A stretch of DNA of 43,559 bases from Lachnospiraceae bacterium (GTDB lineage Bacteria; Bacillota; Clostridia; Lachnospirales; Lachnospiraceae), in NCBI GenBank assembly GCA_021772075.1, contig JAETNQ010000033.1, positions 1 to 43,559 of the forward strand. The letters run 5' to 3'. The notes beneath the pieces were generated by a model. The model made no database searches, had not been told where the DNA came from, and worked only from the letters and a program-made list of their open reading frames with translations. Positions 19,001 to 26,257 of the stretch are shown in pieces (within the stretch, counting starts at the first letter, position 1; every line of letters begins with the position of its first letter). A program made the position numbers and the translations under genes.

Positions 19001-19278
19001 TGCATACAGGCCGCCAGAATCAGCAGTTCCATTTCCCCCGCCGACAGCTTCCCGATCCAATCCCCAAGCAGGCCGCCCATGGCATCCAAAACATTTTTTA
19101 CATGGACCCCGTCATGCAACGTGTAATTTTTAAATATCCGGCGCACATCGCCCAAATACGCCACGGATGACTCATATATATTTTTCACCCATGCCATTCT
19201 TCCCTCGTCCGAAGACATTTTCTCCCGGTATACCCGCCATAATGCGGTCGTTTCCAATCCCTGAGACCGTTCCGCCAT
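16045..19278 (-). CDS. Large HD-domain + Hsp90-like (GHKL) ATPase protein
   Basis: A 1077-residue protein with no signal peptide. Seen: an N-terminal HD-type region (H55/H59 in LHDGVHVKNV, H93-D94 in CMHDLGM, and RLADLLDFDDTRAP at 214-227), resembling the HD domains that are found fused to Hsp90-like ATPases; then a GHKL ATP-binding fold with N-box VRELLQNAIDA (355-365), G1 box DDYGTGM (400-406) and G2 box SRFGIGFLSC (445-454). The remaining about 600 residues are unassigned and probably hold the Hsp90-like middle domain. I recognise the architecture but not a proven function; related NTP-dependent proteins are discussed as stress or anti-phage conflict components. GGGGGA precedes the ATG. 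Its start is about 110 bases from the broken peptidase gene. It converges with the chemoreceptor gene. Confidence 0.8.
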   Translation of the reverse strand: MAERSQGLETTALWRVYREKMSSDEGRMAWVKNIYESSVAYLGDVRRIFKNYTLHDGVHVKNVLDAMGGLLGDWIGKLSAGEMELLILAACMHDLGMVYTDEEQEFAFSNERACQEFLREYAPELLGCEPEEWPEDMRQWYLRTLHPFRIPEVLQNTEWRELVEGWPMRAVPQKCVLAVCQAHGEEPRELPIHENLEYLAASDADPLFCTLLLRLADLLDFDDTRAPRVLYGYAAHHGKSREEWQKHQSSAGFVYPLSPSREELPYKARCKTPVIEHAVRHFLDWVDEELYQCAGLQRHCRPGWRQEFPFPRAVLRKEIESEGYLSGDFCLTMDQERILHLLMGENLYDNRDVFVRELLQNAIDATLLRGEMDASFISEEARIDFWEWNDREGNVWFRIDDYGTGMTLGMLQRYFLKVGNSYYTSQEMKRDLQDHGQRKEFYGISRFGIGFLSCFLCGDFVEVSTLYFDPGKNRREGTSAGYAQGTSYGIRLQVTGLKGYYTIRSQAERHRTEDSFPRPDFFGEENQGFLERHGYRAKPGTSIAVRLDPGKLGVLNLQETVRKYLCGARMPVYYNHKRLGRTCGEAMKIVHGLAGERVYELSSEGKKKLDETFPAVRGNYPRLVQTVIPLDAGENRVLPDFSGVLVKYEVGFERKLWWKSGKQNYMVAAEISPSFDGKKSGFECWMRQEVIAQTEGMDGYVETGLDWCDLEKKFGQRETEKLKNRLSAAGSCPKTEKGLGEVWVPFEGHVELSAVWNAFLKDKEGRGIIFNLDEFGYESLDSIFDNRYMGKEACVYQGVIADRNISGRSLRDGYSMLLLLGGKWKPAAEISRSGITGLPLEPLVAIAGVADEHEMLGDMGFLLEWADWNNLALREWRAVRNSPVGRWLVRNKRDYAEEIMRKYREYTGTEEDRYSLSLLIRVNNEKQILYKYAMAYLQDHYSMAINYERGQVITFAPKEEKGDKGIYDHFPPMMFCKAASSRSRKYICHRTVFFRRGITEDHPLAAWLLDNSALLDRYFRRQFRQMVECLCQKDAHDMIREYRMIREQLYSLSNHHGLDIKSMPQIGMEDFWEEEIR

Positions 19279-19387
19279 AATCCCCCGTCCCCTTTATCCT
19301 TGTTGTTTTTTACCAAATCTTTTCCTGTTTTTTATTATAGTCCATGACTTACCAGTCATTCAACCGCTTTTTCCCCGGTATTCTTTC

Positions 19388-19441
19388 CTACCCCTCTGCC
19401 AGCACACGGAAAGTACCCGCAAGATCCAGCCTCCCGAACCC
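19388..19441 (-). pseudogene. C-terminal 17 codons of the interrupted CspABC-like S8 peptidase
   Basis: On the minus strand codons at 19441-19388 read GFGRLDLAGTFRVLAEG then TAG. This is the standard end of CspABC-like S8 peptidases, where NREWGYGRLDLYGTF or similar follows the YPN motif. The main body (31582-32907) stops matching just after YPNRSWG. Joining TGG GGG from there to GGG TTC GGG here (sharing one GGG) gives an uninterrupted WGFGRLDL. The sequence to its right has a TAA immediately in this frame, so the fragment begins at the element boundary. Confidence 0.85.
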
Positions 19442-19447
19442 TTCTTA

Positions 19448-19581
19448 TGTCAAGTTAATGCCACAAAGTTTTTTCACTTTTTTAAGGGAAAATCCCCGGA
19501 AGCCGCATAACTTCGTTGGGGTTATGATAAGTTAATGTCAACTCCGGGGAAAATTAATGGTAAGTTAATGTCAAGTTGTTT
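19448..19581. repeat. Left end of E1: repeated TGTCAAGTT motifs and nested hairpins
   Basis: Three related motifs lie on the plus strand: TGTCAAGTTAATG (19448-19460), AAGTTAATGTCAAC (about 19529-19542) and AAGTTAATGTCAAGTTG (19562-19578). Between them TCCCCGGA/TCCGGGGA (19493-19500, 19543-19550) can enclose CATAAC/GTTATG (19506-19511, 19521-19526). The stretch 19557-19581 is repeated with three mismatches at 31396-31420. Such multiple sites resemble recombinase or transposase binding sites; which enzyme uses them is unknown. Confidence 0.65.
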
Positions 19582-19586
19582 TTGCT

Positions 19587-20492
19587 TTATATTGTCAAAG
19601 GTTCCGCCAGTCTCTCTACCTCTGCAATATCCAGCCCTGAATATTTTGCAATCTTATCAATCGGCAATTCCCCGTCCTGTAGCATTCTGAGGGCAGTTTC
19701 CTTCTTATTTTCATTCTTAATTCTTCTTGCTTCTGTCTCAATCAATGCTCCGCTCATTATTCCACCCACGCCTTTCTGCACATTTTCATACTTCTGTGCA
19801 ATTTCCTTAATTACATCACCAGAAAGTTCTATGATTGTACGTTTATCAAATGCTCCAATAATTCCTTCCTGTTCCAATTTATCAAGCCTATCCAAAATAT
19901 TCTGATATTCTGATTTTAATTCTTCTAATCGCTTCTTATCTGTATTATACACCACAAAATCCTTTTCATGTGAAAAAATATAAAATGGAATCAGCAGCAG
20001 TAAATTTTTTGAAAAAATTTCATCCAGAGAATATTCCTGCACTTTCATAATTGGCACATCATACTCTACCATACCACCGGGCGTCCTTATCACATACCGC
20101 ATTTTGTCAAATGTCTTTTTATATGTACGCAGATATAACACTGCTGTATTCGGGAATGTTATAGTCAGCGTTTCATGGGTAACCTCACCCTCATCCAATG
20201 CGATCTGGGCATCATACTCAAACAATCGGATTGTCCTTCGTCCATCCGGCAGACTGCTCTCACATTCAAGGTGGTATTTCTTCTTTTTCCGTCCGAATAT
20301 TGTAAAGTTAGTGTCTGTGATTCTCTCCTGATTCGGCGCAACTTGTTGGTCAATAAAATGTTCATTGGGATGAAACTCAATTTTTTCATTTCCTTTATAA
20401 TCTTCCCCGAATATTTCATTAATTACTGGTATAATAAATTGCCTGCAATCATTTAAAATTGTTCGGAATACCCCATCATAGATGTTCCCCAT
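19587..20492 (-). CDS. Rpn-family / PD-(D/E)XK nuclease (recombination-promoting nuclease type)
   Basis: A 301-residue protein of the family annotated as PD-(D/E)XK nuclease family transposase or Rpn. Seen: N-terminal helices DGVFRTILNDCRQFIIPVINEIFGED, the presumed metal site Asp60 in ITDTNFTIF followed by YHLECESS with Glu76/Glu78 and a nearby basic run, then YDVPIMKVQEYSLDEIF and a helical C-terminus with EGIIGAFDKRTIIELSG. Rpn proteins in E. coli are endonucleases that stimulate RecA-independent recombination; that this one does so is inference. It sits between the E1 left end and recombinase C1. E2 has no counterpart at this place, so it may be a separate later insertion. Confidence 0.75.
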   Translation of the reverse strand: MGNIYDGVFRTILNDCRQFIIPVINEIFGEDYKGNEKIEFHPNEHFIDQQVAPNQERITDTNFTIFGRKKKKYHLECESSLPDGRRTIRLFEYDAQIALDEGEVTHETLTITFPNTAVLYLRTYKKTFDKMRYVIRTPGGMVEYDVPIMKVQEYSLDEIFSKNLLLLIPFYIFSHEKDFVVYNTDKKRLEELKSEYQNILDRLDKLEQEGIIGAFDKRTIIELSGDVIKEIAQKYENVQKGVGGIMSGALIETEARRIKNENKKETALRMLQDGELPIDKIAKYSGLDIAEVERLAEPLTI

Positions 20493-20566
20493 ACTAAATC
20501 CTCCGTATCTCTTATTTCAACAATACTCTTACCGTTCTTAGAAATAGTTATAAACGTCATAACAAA

Positions 20567-22117
20567 TTATGCTTCCCGAAACTTCCACTTAATCTCCACC
20601 CTCTTATCCTTATAAACATATATCCTTTCAATAAAAGCATCCACTAATTCCTGTGTAAGTTTCTCCATATGGGAATACCGAATGATCTGCTTCATATCTG
20701 CATCCACTCTTTCCAGTTCCTCTTCCAGCACAGAAAGTTCCCCCTGCCATTCATGCAACTGCTCAGATAACAACTCTGCCTGCTGATTCAGTTCATTTGC
20801 TCTTTTGCGGTATTCATCTGGTGTCATGCCGCCTGACACATACTCCTCGTACGCTCCGTCTTTGGAAGCCTGTATCTGTTCTTGCCCTCGCTTCAGATCT
20901 GAAATCTGATTTTTTATGACAGAAAGGCGGCTCTTTCGCAATGCTCTAAATCCTTTCCCCTGACTGCCCGCTTCCCCTCTGAACATTAGTTCTTTATGAA
21001 TCATAGTCAAAACCAGTTCCTCCAGCACACCCACATGGAAATAGGTACAGCACTCCTGAATCTGAAGCAGTGCATGTTTACTGCACTCAAACCGCCTGTA
21101 TTTATTTTTTTCACGCAGCGGCTTGTATACCATAGCATATTTACACCCACCACAGTATAATTTCCCGGTGAGCGGATGTTTTTCCCTTTTTCTGTCCGTC
21201 ACATGGTCTGACCGGAATGACGACACCTGCCCATAGACTTCCGGCGTGATCAGCGCCTCATGATGGTTCGGAATCACCTTCCATTCCTCTTTTGGTATTC
21301 TTACAGAATTTTTGCTCCCCACTGACTTACATACTGTTTTCCCATACGCCATTTCCCCAAGATAAAAACGATTATTCAAGATGTTCCTAACTGCTGAAGT
21401 ACTCCATGTACGAGTTTTCCCCTCCTTTTGATCCTTGTCAGGCTGCCGCATCTTCATAATTGTGGGAATCCCTTCCTTACAAAGCTGCCTTGCTATCTGC
21501 GTACTGCTTTTTTGCTGCATTGCAAGTGAAAATATATGCTGCACAATTTCCGCTTCTTTCTTATTAACAATGACCTTATTTTTTTCTACAGGGCTTTTCA
21601 TATAGCCAAAGGGAACCTGGCCAAAGACATATTCCCCATTCGCACACTTATTTTCAATAGACGCTTTTACCTTGACAGAAATGTCCTTGCTGTACAGGTC
21701 ATACAGAAGCGTTTTGAATGCAGTATCAATCCCTATGGCACTCCCATTATCCTCTCTGCTGTCGTAGTGGTCGCCCAATGCAATAAAACGAATGCCCATG
21801 AAAGGGAAAATCTGATTTAAATAGGTACCCATTTCAATGTAATCCCTTGAAAAGCGGGACATATCCTTCACGATAATACACTGTATTCTGTTTTTCTTTA
21901 CATCGGCTAAAAGCTGGTTCAGCCCCGGCCTGTCCAGCCCTGTGCCGGACCAGCCATCATCACAGAACTCCTTTATCTCATATTCCTTTAATTCTGCATC
22001 CTGTCGGATAAAATCCCTGATCAATAGTCTCTGGCTGGATATGCTGTTGCTCTCATCCCTTTCGAAATCCTTTTTATCCTCCATCGACAGCCTTAAGTAC
22101 ATCCCTATGATATTCAC
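20567..22117 (-). CDS. Large serine recombinase C1 (third of E1 triplet)
   Basis: A 516-residue site-specific recombinase. Seen: resolvase domain with the nucleophile Ser11 in MYLRLSMED, IIVKDMSRFSRDYIEMG; recombinase domain with VPFGYMKSP and NNRFYLGEMAYG; zinc ribbon CGGCKYAMVYKP followed by more cysteines (FECSKHALLQIQECC); and a C-terminal coiled coil rich in Glu/Gln. Starts at GTG 22117, overlapping the B1 stop (GTGA), so it is translationally coupled. Its closest relative in the window is the 516-residue protein at 33030-34580. No frameshift or missing catalytic residue is seen. Confidence 0.93.
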   Translation of the reverse strand: MNIIGMYLRLSMEDKKDFERDESNSISSQRLLIRDFIRQDAELKEYEIKEFCDDGWSGTGLDRPGLNQLLADVKKNRIQCIIVKDMSRFSRDYIEMGTYLNQIFPFMGIRFIALGDHYDSREDNGSAIGIDTAFKTLLYDLYSKDISVKVKASIENKCANGEYVFGQVPFGYMKSPVEKNKVIVNKKEAEIVQHIFSLAMQQKSSTQIARQLCKEGIPTIMKMRQPDKDQKEGKTRTWSTSAVRNILNNRFYLGEMAYGKTVCKSVGSKNSVRIPKEEWKVIPNHHEALITPEVYGQVSSFRSDHVTDRKREKHPLTGKLYCGGCKYAMVYKPLREKNKYRRFECSKHALLQIQECCTYFHVGVLEELVLTMIHKELMFRGEAGSQGKGFRALRKSRLSVIKNQISDLKRGQEQIQASKDGAYEEYVSGGMTPDEYRKRANELNQQAELLSEQLHEWQGELSVLEEELERVDADMKQIIRYSHMEKLTQELVDAFIERIYVYKDKRVEIKWKFREA

Positions 22118-23859
22118 CCGACCACTCCTTCCAACATCTCATTTACATACCGAAACTGCATCTCAACCCGCTTTCCCGGATAGACATAAAGCTTCTCTAT
22201 CAGTGCATCCACAAGTTCTACAGTCAGTTCTTCTCCCTTTTTCTTCAATAAGCCATCCTGCATGGCAGGGCGGTGTTTGATTTTCAGCAAGGAACGCACC
22301 GCCTTCAAATACTTTTCCTGTACTTTTTCCAGACCTTTCCGTTTCTCTTCTAGTTCTTCCGCCAGTTTTTCCAGTTCCCGCCTGCTAGTCTCCTGCTCCG
22401 TTTTAAAACATACATATTCTTTCTGCGGCAGCTTTCCTTCCCGGTAGTTCCTATATACCTCTGCCTCTTTTTCCTCTATTCTCTGCCTTCTGCCATGGAC
22501 AGCCTTCAGTTCCTTTTCCATCTGGAACGCAGCTGTACGCATCTGCTCCTTTCCTGCTTCCATAAAGCGCTCCGGCTTATCCAGATAAATACCAAATTCC
22601 TTATGAAATACAGCCATCAATATACCCGCCAGTTCCTGTTTGGAAATATGGTTTGGCTGCGGGCAGATCTCTACTTTACTGCTGCCTCCATTCAGGCAGT
22701 AATATCCTTCCTGCCTTGCCTTTTTCCCGTCTGCATAAGTTTTTGCATGGCTATATCTTGTCATTTTCTTACCGCAGACGCCACAGTAAAGCACATGATG
22801 AAACACATTTTCCCCAATAGGAATCCCCTCCGCAGGGTGTTTGTGAGATGCGGATTCTTCCTGTTTTTTTCTTCGTACTTCCTGTGCTTTATGATAAAGT
22901 TCCATACTTATCAACGCTTTATGGACATTTTCTTTTACCAGCCATTCCTCTTTTGGCTTATGGATACGGTTTTTTTCATTACGGGCGGTTATTGTACTTT
23001 TTCCCTGCACCAGTTGTCCGACATAAGTACTGCTTTTAATGATCCGTTCCACAGCTCCTCTGTCCCAGCCCCTATATTCCATATCTGGCGGACAGTATAC
23101 TTCCTTTGTCTTTGCATAGACTGCCGGGGGATTGATCCTCCTGCGGTTTAAATCATCCGACACTTCTGTGCAACTTTCCTTTTCCACAAAAATCTTGTAA
23201 ATATGTTCCACAATTCCCGCAGTATTTTCATCCGACACTAACTTCCTTACTTTCCCTTCCCAGACCGCTATATAGCCATAAGGCGGCAACCCGCCTACAT
23301 AGGAGCCTGCTTCCCTGCGCTGCCTAAGTCCAGTCTTTGCTTTTACGGAAAAATCCTTCGCATACATATCATTGACAAGGTTCTTTATTTCTGCCGCCAT
23401 AGCGGTTGACATCTGCCTTGTGTCATTTCCCTTCTCCCCTGTGTCATATCCGTCAGAAACAGCGATGAACCGCACTCCAAGAAATGGGAATATCTTTTCT
23501 ATGTAGTTGCCTGCTTCAAGATAATTCCTGCCGAATCTGGACAAGTCCTTCACAATTACACAGTCAATATCCCCCAGCCGAATATCCTGCAGCAGCCGAT
23601 TAAAACCGTCCCGGTTGAAGTTGCTGCCCGTCTTTCCAAGGTCACAATAATACCCGACTATATCAATTGCTTCCTTATTTTTCTGGTTGAACTCTTTCAC
23701 GAATTTTTCAGCAATTCCTCTCTGCACATCGATGGATTCATTCTTTTCATCTGCATCAGCAGAAAGCCTTGCATATATTCCGGCCTTATATCTTTTCTGC
23801 CCCCTGGCTGCCGCATTCTCTACTCCATTGGACCTGCCTCTCTTTGAAATTCTTCCCAT
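22114..23859 (-). CDS. Large serine recombinase B1 (second of E1 triplet)
   Basis: A 581-residue recombinase from the ATG at 23859 (MGRISKRGRSNG), chosen because GGGGTG precedes it and A1 stops two bases before; the frame is open further to 23976 but that would lie inside A1. Seen: catalytic Ser33 in GIYARLSADA, GKTGSNFNRDGF, IVKDLSRFGRNYLEAGNYIEK, the recombinase domain with GGLPPYGYIAVW, zinc ribbon CGVCGKKMTRY with later YYCLNGG and CPQPNH, and a charged coiled-coil region at about residues 450-530. Most like the B2 protein at 34577-36259. Confidence 0.92.
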   Translation of the reverse strand: MGRISKRGRSNGVENAAARGQKRYKAGIYARLSADADEKNESIDVQRGIAEKFVKEFNQKNKEAIDIVGYYCDLGKTGSNFNRDGFNRLLQDIRLGDIDCVIVKDLSRFGRNYLEAGNYIEKIFPFLGVRFIAVSDGYDTGEKGNDTRQMSTAMAAEIKNLVNDMYAKDFSVKAKTGLRQRREAGSYVGGLPPYGYIAVWEGKVRKLVSDENTAGIVEHIYKIFVEKESCTEVSDDLNRRRINPPAVYAKTKEVYCPPDMEYRGWDRGAVERIIKSSTYVGQLVQGKSTITARNEKNRIHKPKEEWLVKENVHKALISMELYHKAQEVRRKKQEESASHKHPAEGIPIGENVFHHVLYCGVCGKKMTRYSHAKTYADGKKARQEGYYCLNGGSSKVEICPQPNHISKQELAGILMAVFHKEFGIYLDKPERFMEAGKEQMRTAAFQMEKELKAVHGRRQRIEEKEAEVYRNYREGKLPQKEYVCFKTEQETSRRELEKLAEELEEKRKGLEKVQEKYLKAVRSLLKIKHRPAMQDGLLKKKGEELTVELVDALIEKLYVYPGKRVEMQFRYVNEMLEGVVG

Positions 23860-23860
23860 C

Positions 23861-25543
23861 TTATGCACCCCTTTCCGCACCATGCTGGACCGGCTGCCGC
23901 ATACTGATCCCCAGCATGACCTCGTACTGATCCATAAAATAGTATTCAATTTCAATCCGCCTTCCTTCGTATACATAAATGCGCTTCACAAGGCTGCTCA
24001 GGGTATGGCGGTCAATCTCTTTTAACTCCACACAATCCTGAAATGCTTTCAGTCTTCCGGCAGAGAGGATGCCCTTTTTAAACATTTCCCTGATTAAAGT
24101 TTCCTGTCTCTCCTGTGCTTCCCCTAATTCAATAGCTTTCTTTTCAAAACCGGCATGGAGCCGCCCGAACTCTTCCTTCGTCACAACTCCTTTCCTCAGA
24201 TCATCATGCAGTCCCGCGCAGAGGCTGTAGTATCTGTCCTGTTCTTCTTTCAGGCGCCGCAGTTCCCTGTCATATGCTGAAACTTCTGAAAAACTGCCCG
24301 TCTCCTGCTCCTTTGCCTTATCAAAAAGGCGTTTTCCCTCAAAGAATGCGTTGGCATACTTTTTTACCGTATTTTCCACAAGCTCTTTCAGCACCTCTTC
24401 CTCTATACTATGCCTGCTGCATCCGTCTCCCCGGTTCTTTGTGGAACAGATATAATAAATCTTTTTCTTCCCTTTATAACGCACTACCCGGCGCACCATC
24501 TGCTCCCTGCAGTCGCCGCAGAATAAAAGCCCTGAAAACAAACCGGACTTCTCCATTCCCGGCCCCAGCCTGCTGTCTGACTTAAGAAGGTTCTGCACAA
24601 TCTGGAAATCATCCTCCGTAACCAGCGCCTCATGGGTATTCTCCACACATACCCATTCCTCCCTGGGCTTTTCCACGATCTTTTTTACTTTATAATTGAC
24701 CTTCTGTGATTTTCCCTGCTGGAGGTGCCCTAAATAAATCTCGTTAGTCAGTATCCTTTTTACAGAAGCATTTCCCCAGAGGGATTTTCCCGCTCCTTGG
24801 AATCCCCCGTTGTAATTAAGCCCAAGGGATTTCTTATACTCCTTAGGCGAAAGGATACCCAGCTTATTCAGCTTTTCCGCTATGGCTGACACTGCCATGC
24901 CTGCAATCTTCCACTCAAAAATATGTCTCACAATCCCAGCCGCATATTCATCTACTACAAGATGGTTCTTATCTGTTTCATCTTTCCTATACCCATACAC
25001 TGCAAAAGCGGAAATGCACTCCCCATTCCTGCGCTTCACTTCCAGACCGCTCTTTACCTTCGTGGAAATATCCCGGCAGTAAGAATCATTAATAAAGTTC
25101 TTTACCGGCAGTACAATAGATCCGGTTCCCGTATCTGCCGAAAAACTGTCATAGTTATCCGTCAGTGCAATAAAACGCACGCCAAGAGCCGGGAAAGTTT
25201 TCTGGATATATCTTCCGGCCTCAATATAATCACGCCCGAAACGGGACAGGTCTTTTACAATCACGCAATTTACCCTGCCCGCCTCAATATCACTCATCAT
25301 TCTCTTAAATTCCGGTCTGTCGAAATTACTGCCCGAAAATCCATCGTCAACATAGATATCATACAATTCGATATCCTGCTGCTCATGGATATAGGCTCTG
25401 ATCAGCTCGCGCTGGTTCCCGATACTCTCGCTCTCGGTCTTTACAGATGCCTGCCCTCTGCTGTCTTTTGCGCTGCCGCCACTGGCAGTATCATCCCGCG
25501 AAAGACGAAGGTACATAGCCGCATAGAATCTATTTTCTTTCAT
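23861..25543 (-). CDS. Large serine recombinase A1 (first of E1 triplet)
   Basis: A 560-residue recombinase, first gene of the A1-B1-C1 run. Seen: catalytic Ser15 in AMYLRLSRDD, VDDGFSGSNFDRPEFKRMM, IVKDLSRFGRDYIEAGRYIQK, recombinase domain with SAFAVYGYRKDE and EIYLGHLQQGKS, zinc ribbon CGDCREQMVRRV with ICSTKNRGDGCSRHS, and a C-terminal coiled coil. Very similar throughout to A2 at 36260-37912. Serine integrase triplets have been described for some streptococcal ICEs; how the three subunits divide the work is, to my knowledge, unsettled. It begins 115 bases after the DUF6870 gene on the same strand. Confidence 0.93.
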   Translation of the reverse strand: MKENRFYAAMYLRLSRDDTASGGSAKDSRGQASVKTESESIGNQRELIRAYIHEQQDIELYDIYVDDGFSGSNFDRPEFKRMMSDIEAGRVNCVIVKDLSRFGRDYIEAGRYIQKTFPALGVRFIALTDNYDSFSADTGTGSIVLPVKNFINDSYCRDISTKVKSGLEVKRRNGECISAFAVYGYRKDETDKNHLVVDEYAAGIVRHIFEWKIAGMAVSAIAEKLNKLGILSPKEYKKSLGLNYNGGFQGAGKSLWGNASVKRILTNEIYLGHLQQGKSQKVNYKVKKIVEKPREEWVCVENTHEALVTEDDFQIVQNLLKSDSRLGPGMEKSGLFSGLLFCGDCREQMVRRVVRYKGKKKIYYICSTKNRGDGCSRHSIEEEVLKELVENTVKKYANAFFEGKRLFDKAKEQETGSFSEVSAYDRELRRLKEEQDRYYSLCAGLHDDLRKGVVTKEEFGRLHAGFEKKAIELGEAQERQETLIREMFKKGILSAGRLKAFQDCVELKEIDRHTLSSLVKRIYVYEGRRIEIEYYFMDQYEVMLGISMRQPVQHGAERGA

Positions 25544-25658
25544 ATACGCATCACTCCTGACTTTTATGTTTGGCTCGCATAAAAAACCTTAAGCCAGGTG
25601 CAACACTGATTTAGTCCTGACTATATATTATCATAAATTTTCATTTTTTCCAGGCCGG

Positions 25659-25952
25659 TTATACATAAACTTCTGCAAGTCTGCGTATATATTCTTCCAT
25701 CTTCTCATCTATGGTGGAACCTTCTTTCTGGTAACATACTTTCACCACATAATCCCCAATCCTGTTAACATACAGGTTTCTGGTCTGTTTTGCAAAAGAG
25801 GCCAGTTTCTTTTCCACCGGTGCCTTTGTATCTATTACTATATCCCTTAAATCCGTCAATGTACCAATGTCCACTGTCCGCACATCTACCGCTGCCATCT
25901 CCCTTAGTTCCTCTGGTGTAAGCCCTGCCAGTACCCCTGCTGCAAGTCCCAT
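25659..25952 (-). CDS. DUF6870 family small protein (copy 1)
   Basis: A 97-residue protein. Seen: LTPEELREMAAVDVRTVDIGTLTDLRDIVIDTKAPVEKKL pattern (positions 11-50) and RIGDYVVKVCYQKEG near 67, as in DUF6870 proteins. AAAGGAG precedes the ATG. A paralog (38056-38325) precedes the second recombinase triplet at a similar distance, so it belongs to the cassette. Small size and fixed position in front of the integrases suggest a regulator, directionality factor or accessory subunit; that is inference, and no DNA-binding motif is obvious. Confidence 0.75.
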   Translation of the reverse strand: MGLAAGVLAGLTPEELREMAAVDVRTVDIGTLTDLRDIVIDTKAPVEKKLASFAKQTRNLYVNRIGDYVVKVCYQKEGSTIDEKMEEYIRRLAEVYV

Positions 25953-25989
25953 AGCACAATCATCTCCTTTCCCGTATCTCCCAGCTTTG

Positions 25990-26210
25990 TGCGAAGCTTT
26001 AGAATTTCTTGGTCCGCGTATTTTTCGGACTTAGAAATTCTCTTCGCACTTCTATCCTATTCCTTCATCTGATTGTCCTATGCCTGCACCTGTTCTCTTA
26101 TTACTATGAAGCAAAGCAGAAACCCGGTGAAACTGCGCTTTGCTGGGAATTGAACAAAATCGCTATGCCACAGCCTTTACAGGCCATCGCGCAGCGATTT
26201 TGTTCAATTC
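25990..26210. repeat. Cluster of three inverted repeats upstream of DUF6870 copy 1
   Basis: (i) TGCGAAG and AGAATTTCT (25990-26009) pair with AGAAATTCT and CTTCGCA (26033-26048), extended by GTCCG/CGGAC. (ii) GCAAAG and CAG in 26111-26119 pair with CTG and CTTTGC around 26133-26143. (iii) GAATTGAACAAAATCGCT (26147-26164) and its exact 18-base inverse (26193-26210). None is followed by a T-run in the direction of the helical-repeat gene, so they are not typical terminators. Recombinase binding sites or a structured leader are possible. Confidence 0.8.
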
Positions 26211-26257
26211 TAATTTGCTTACGATCCACACAATAAATACGCAGACCTACTAAAGAG

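Noticed and set aside
19448-19581. Assignment of the TGTCAAGTT repeats to a named IS family (for example IS21-like multiple end sites)
   Set aside because: No matching transposase gene is present and I cannot confirm the family's end sequence from memory.
23860-23976. Longer start of recombinase B1
   Set aside because: It would overlap the A1 coding end by over 100 bases, and the internal ATG at 23859 gives the usual serine recombinase beginning.
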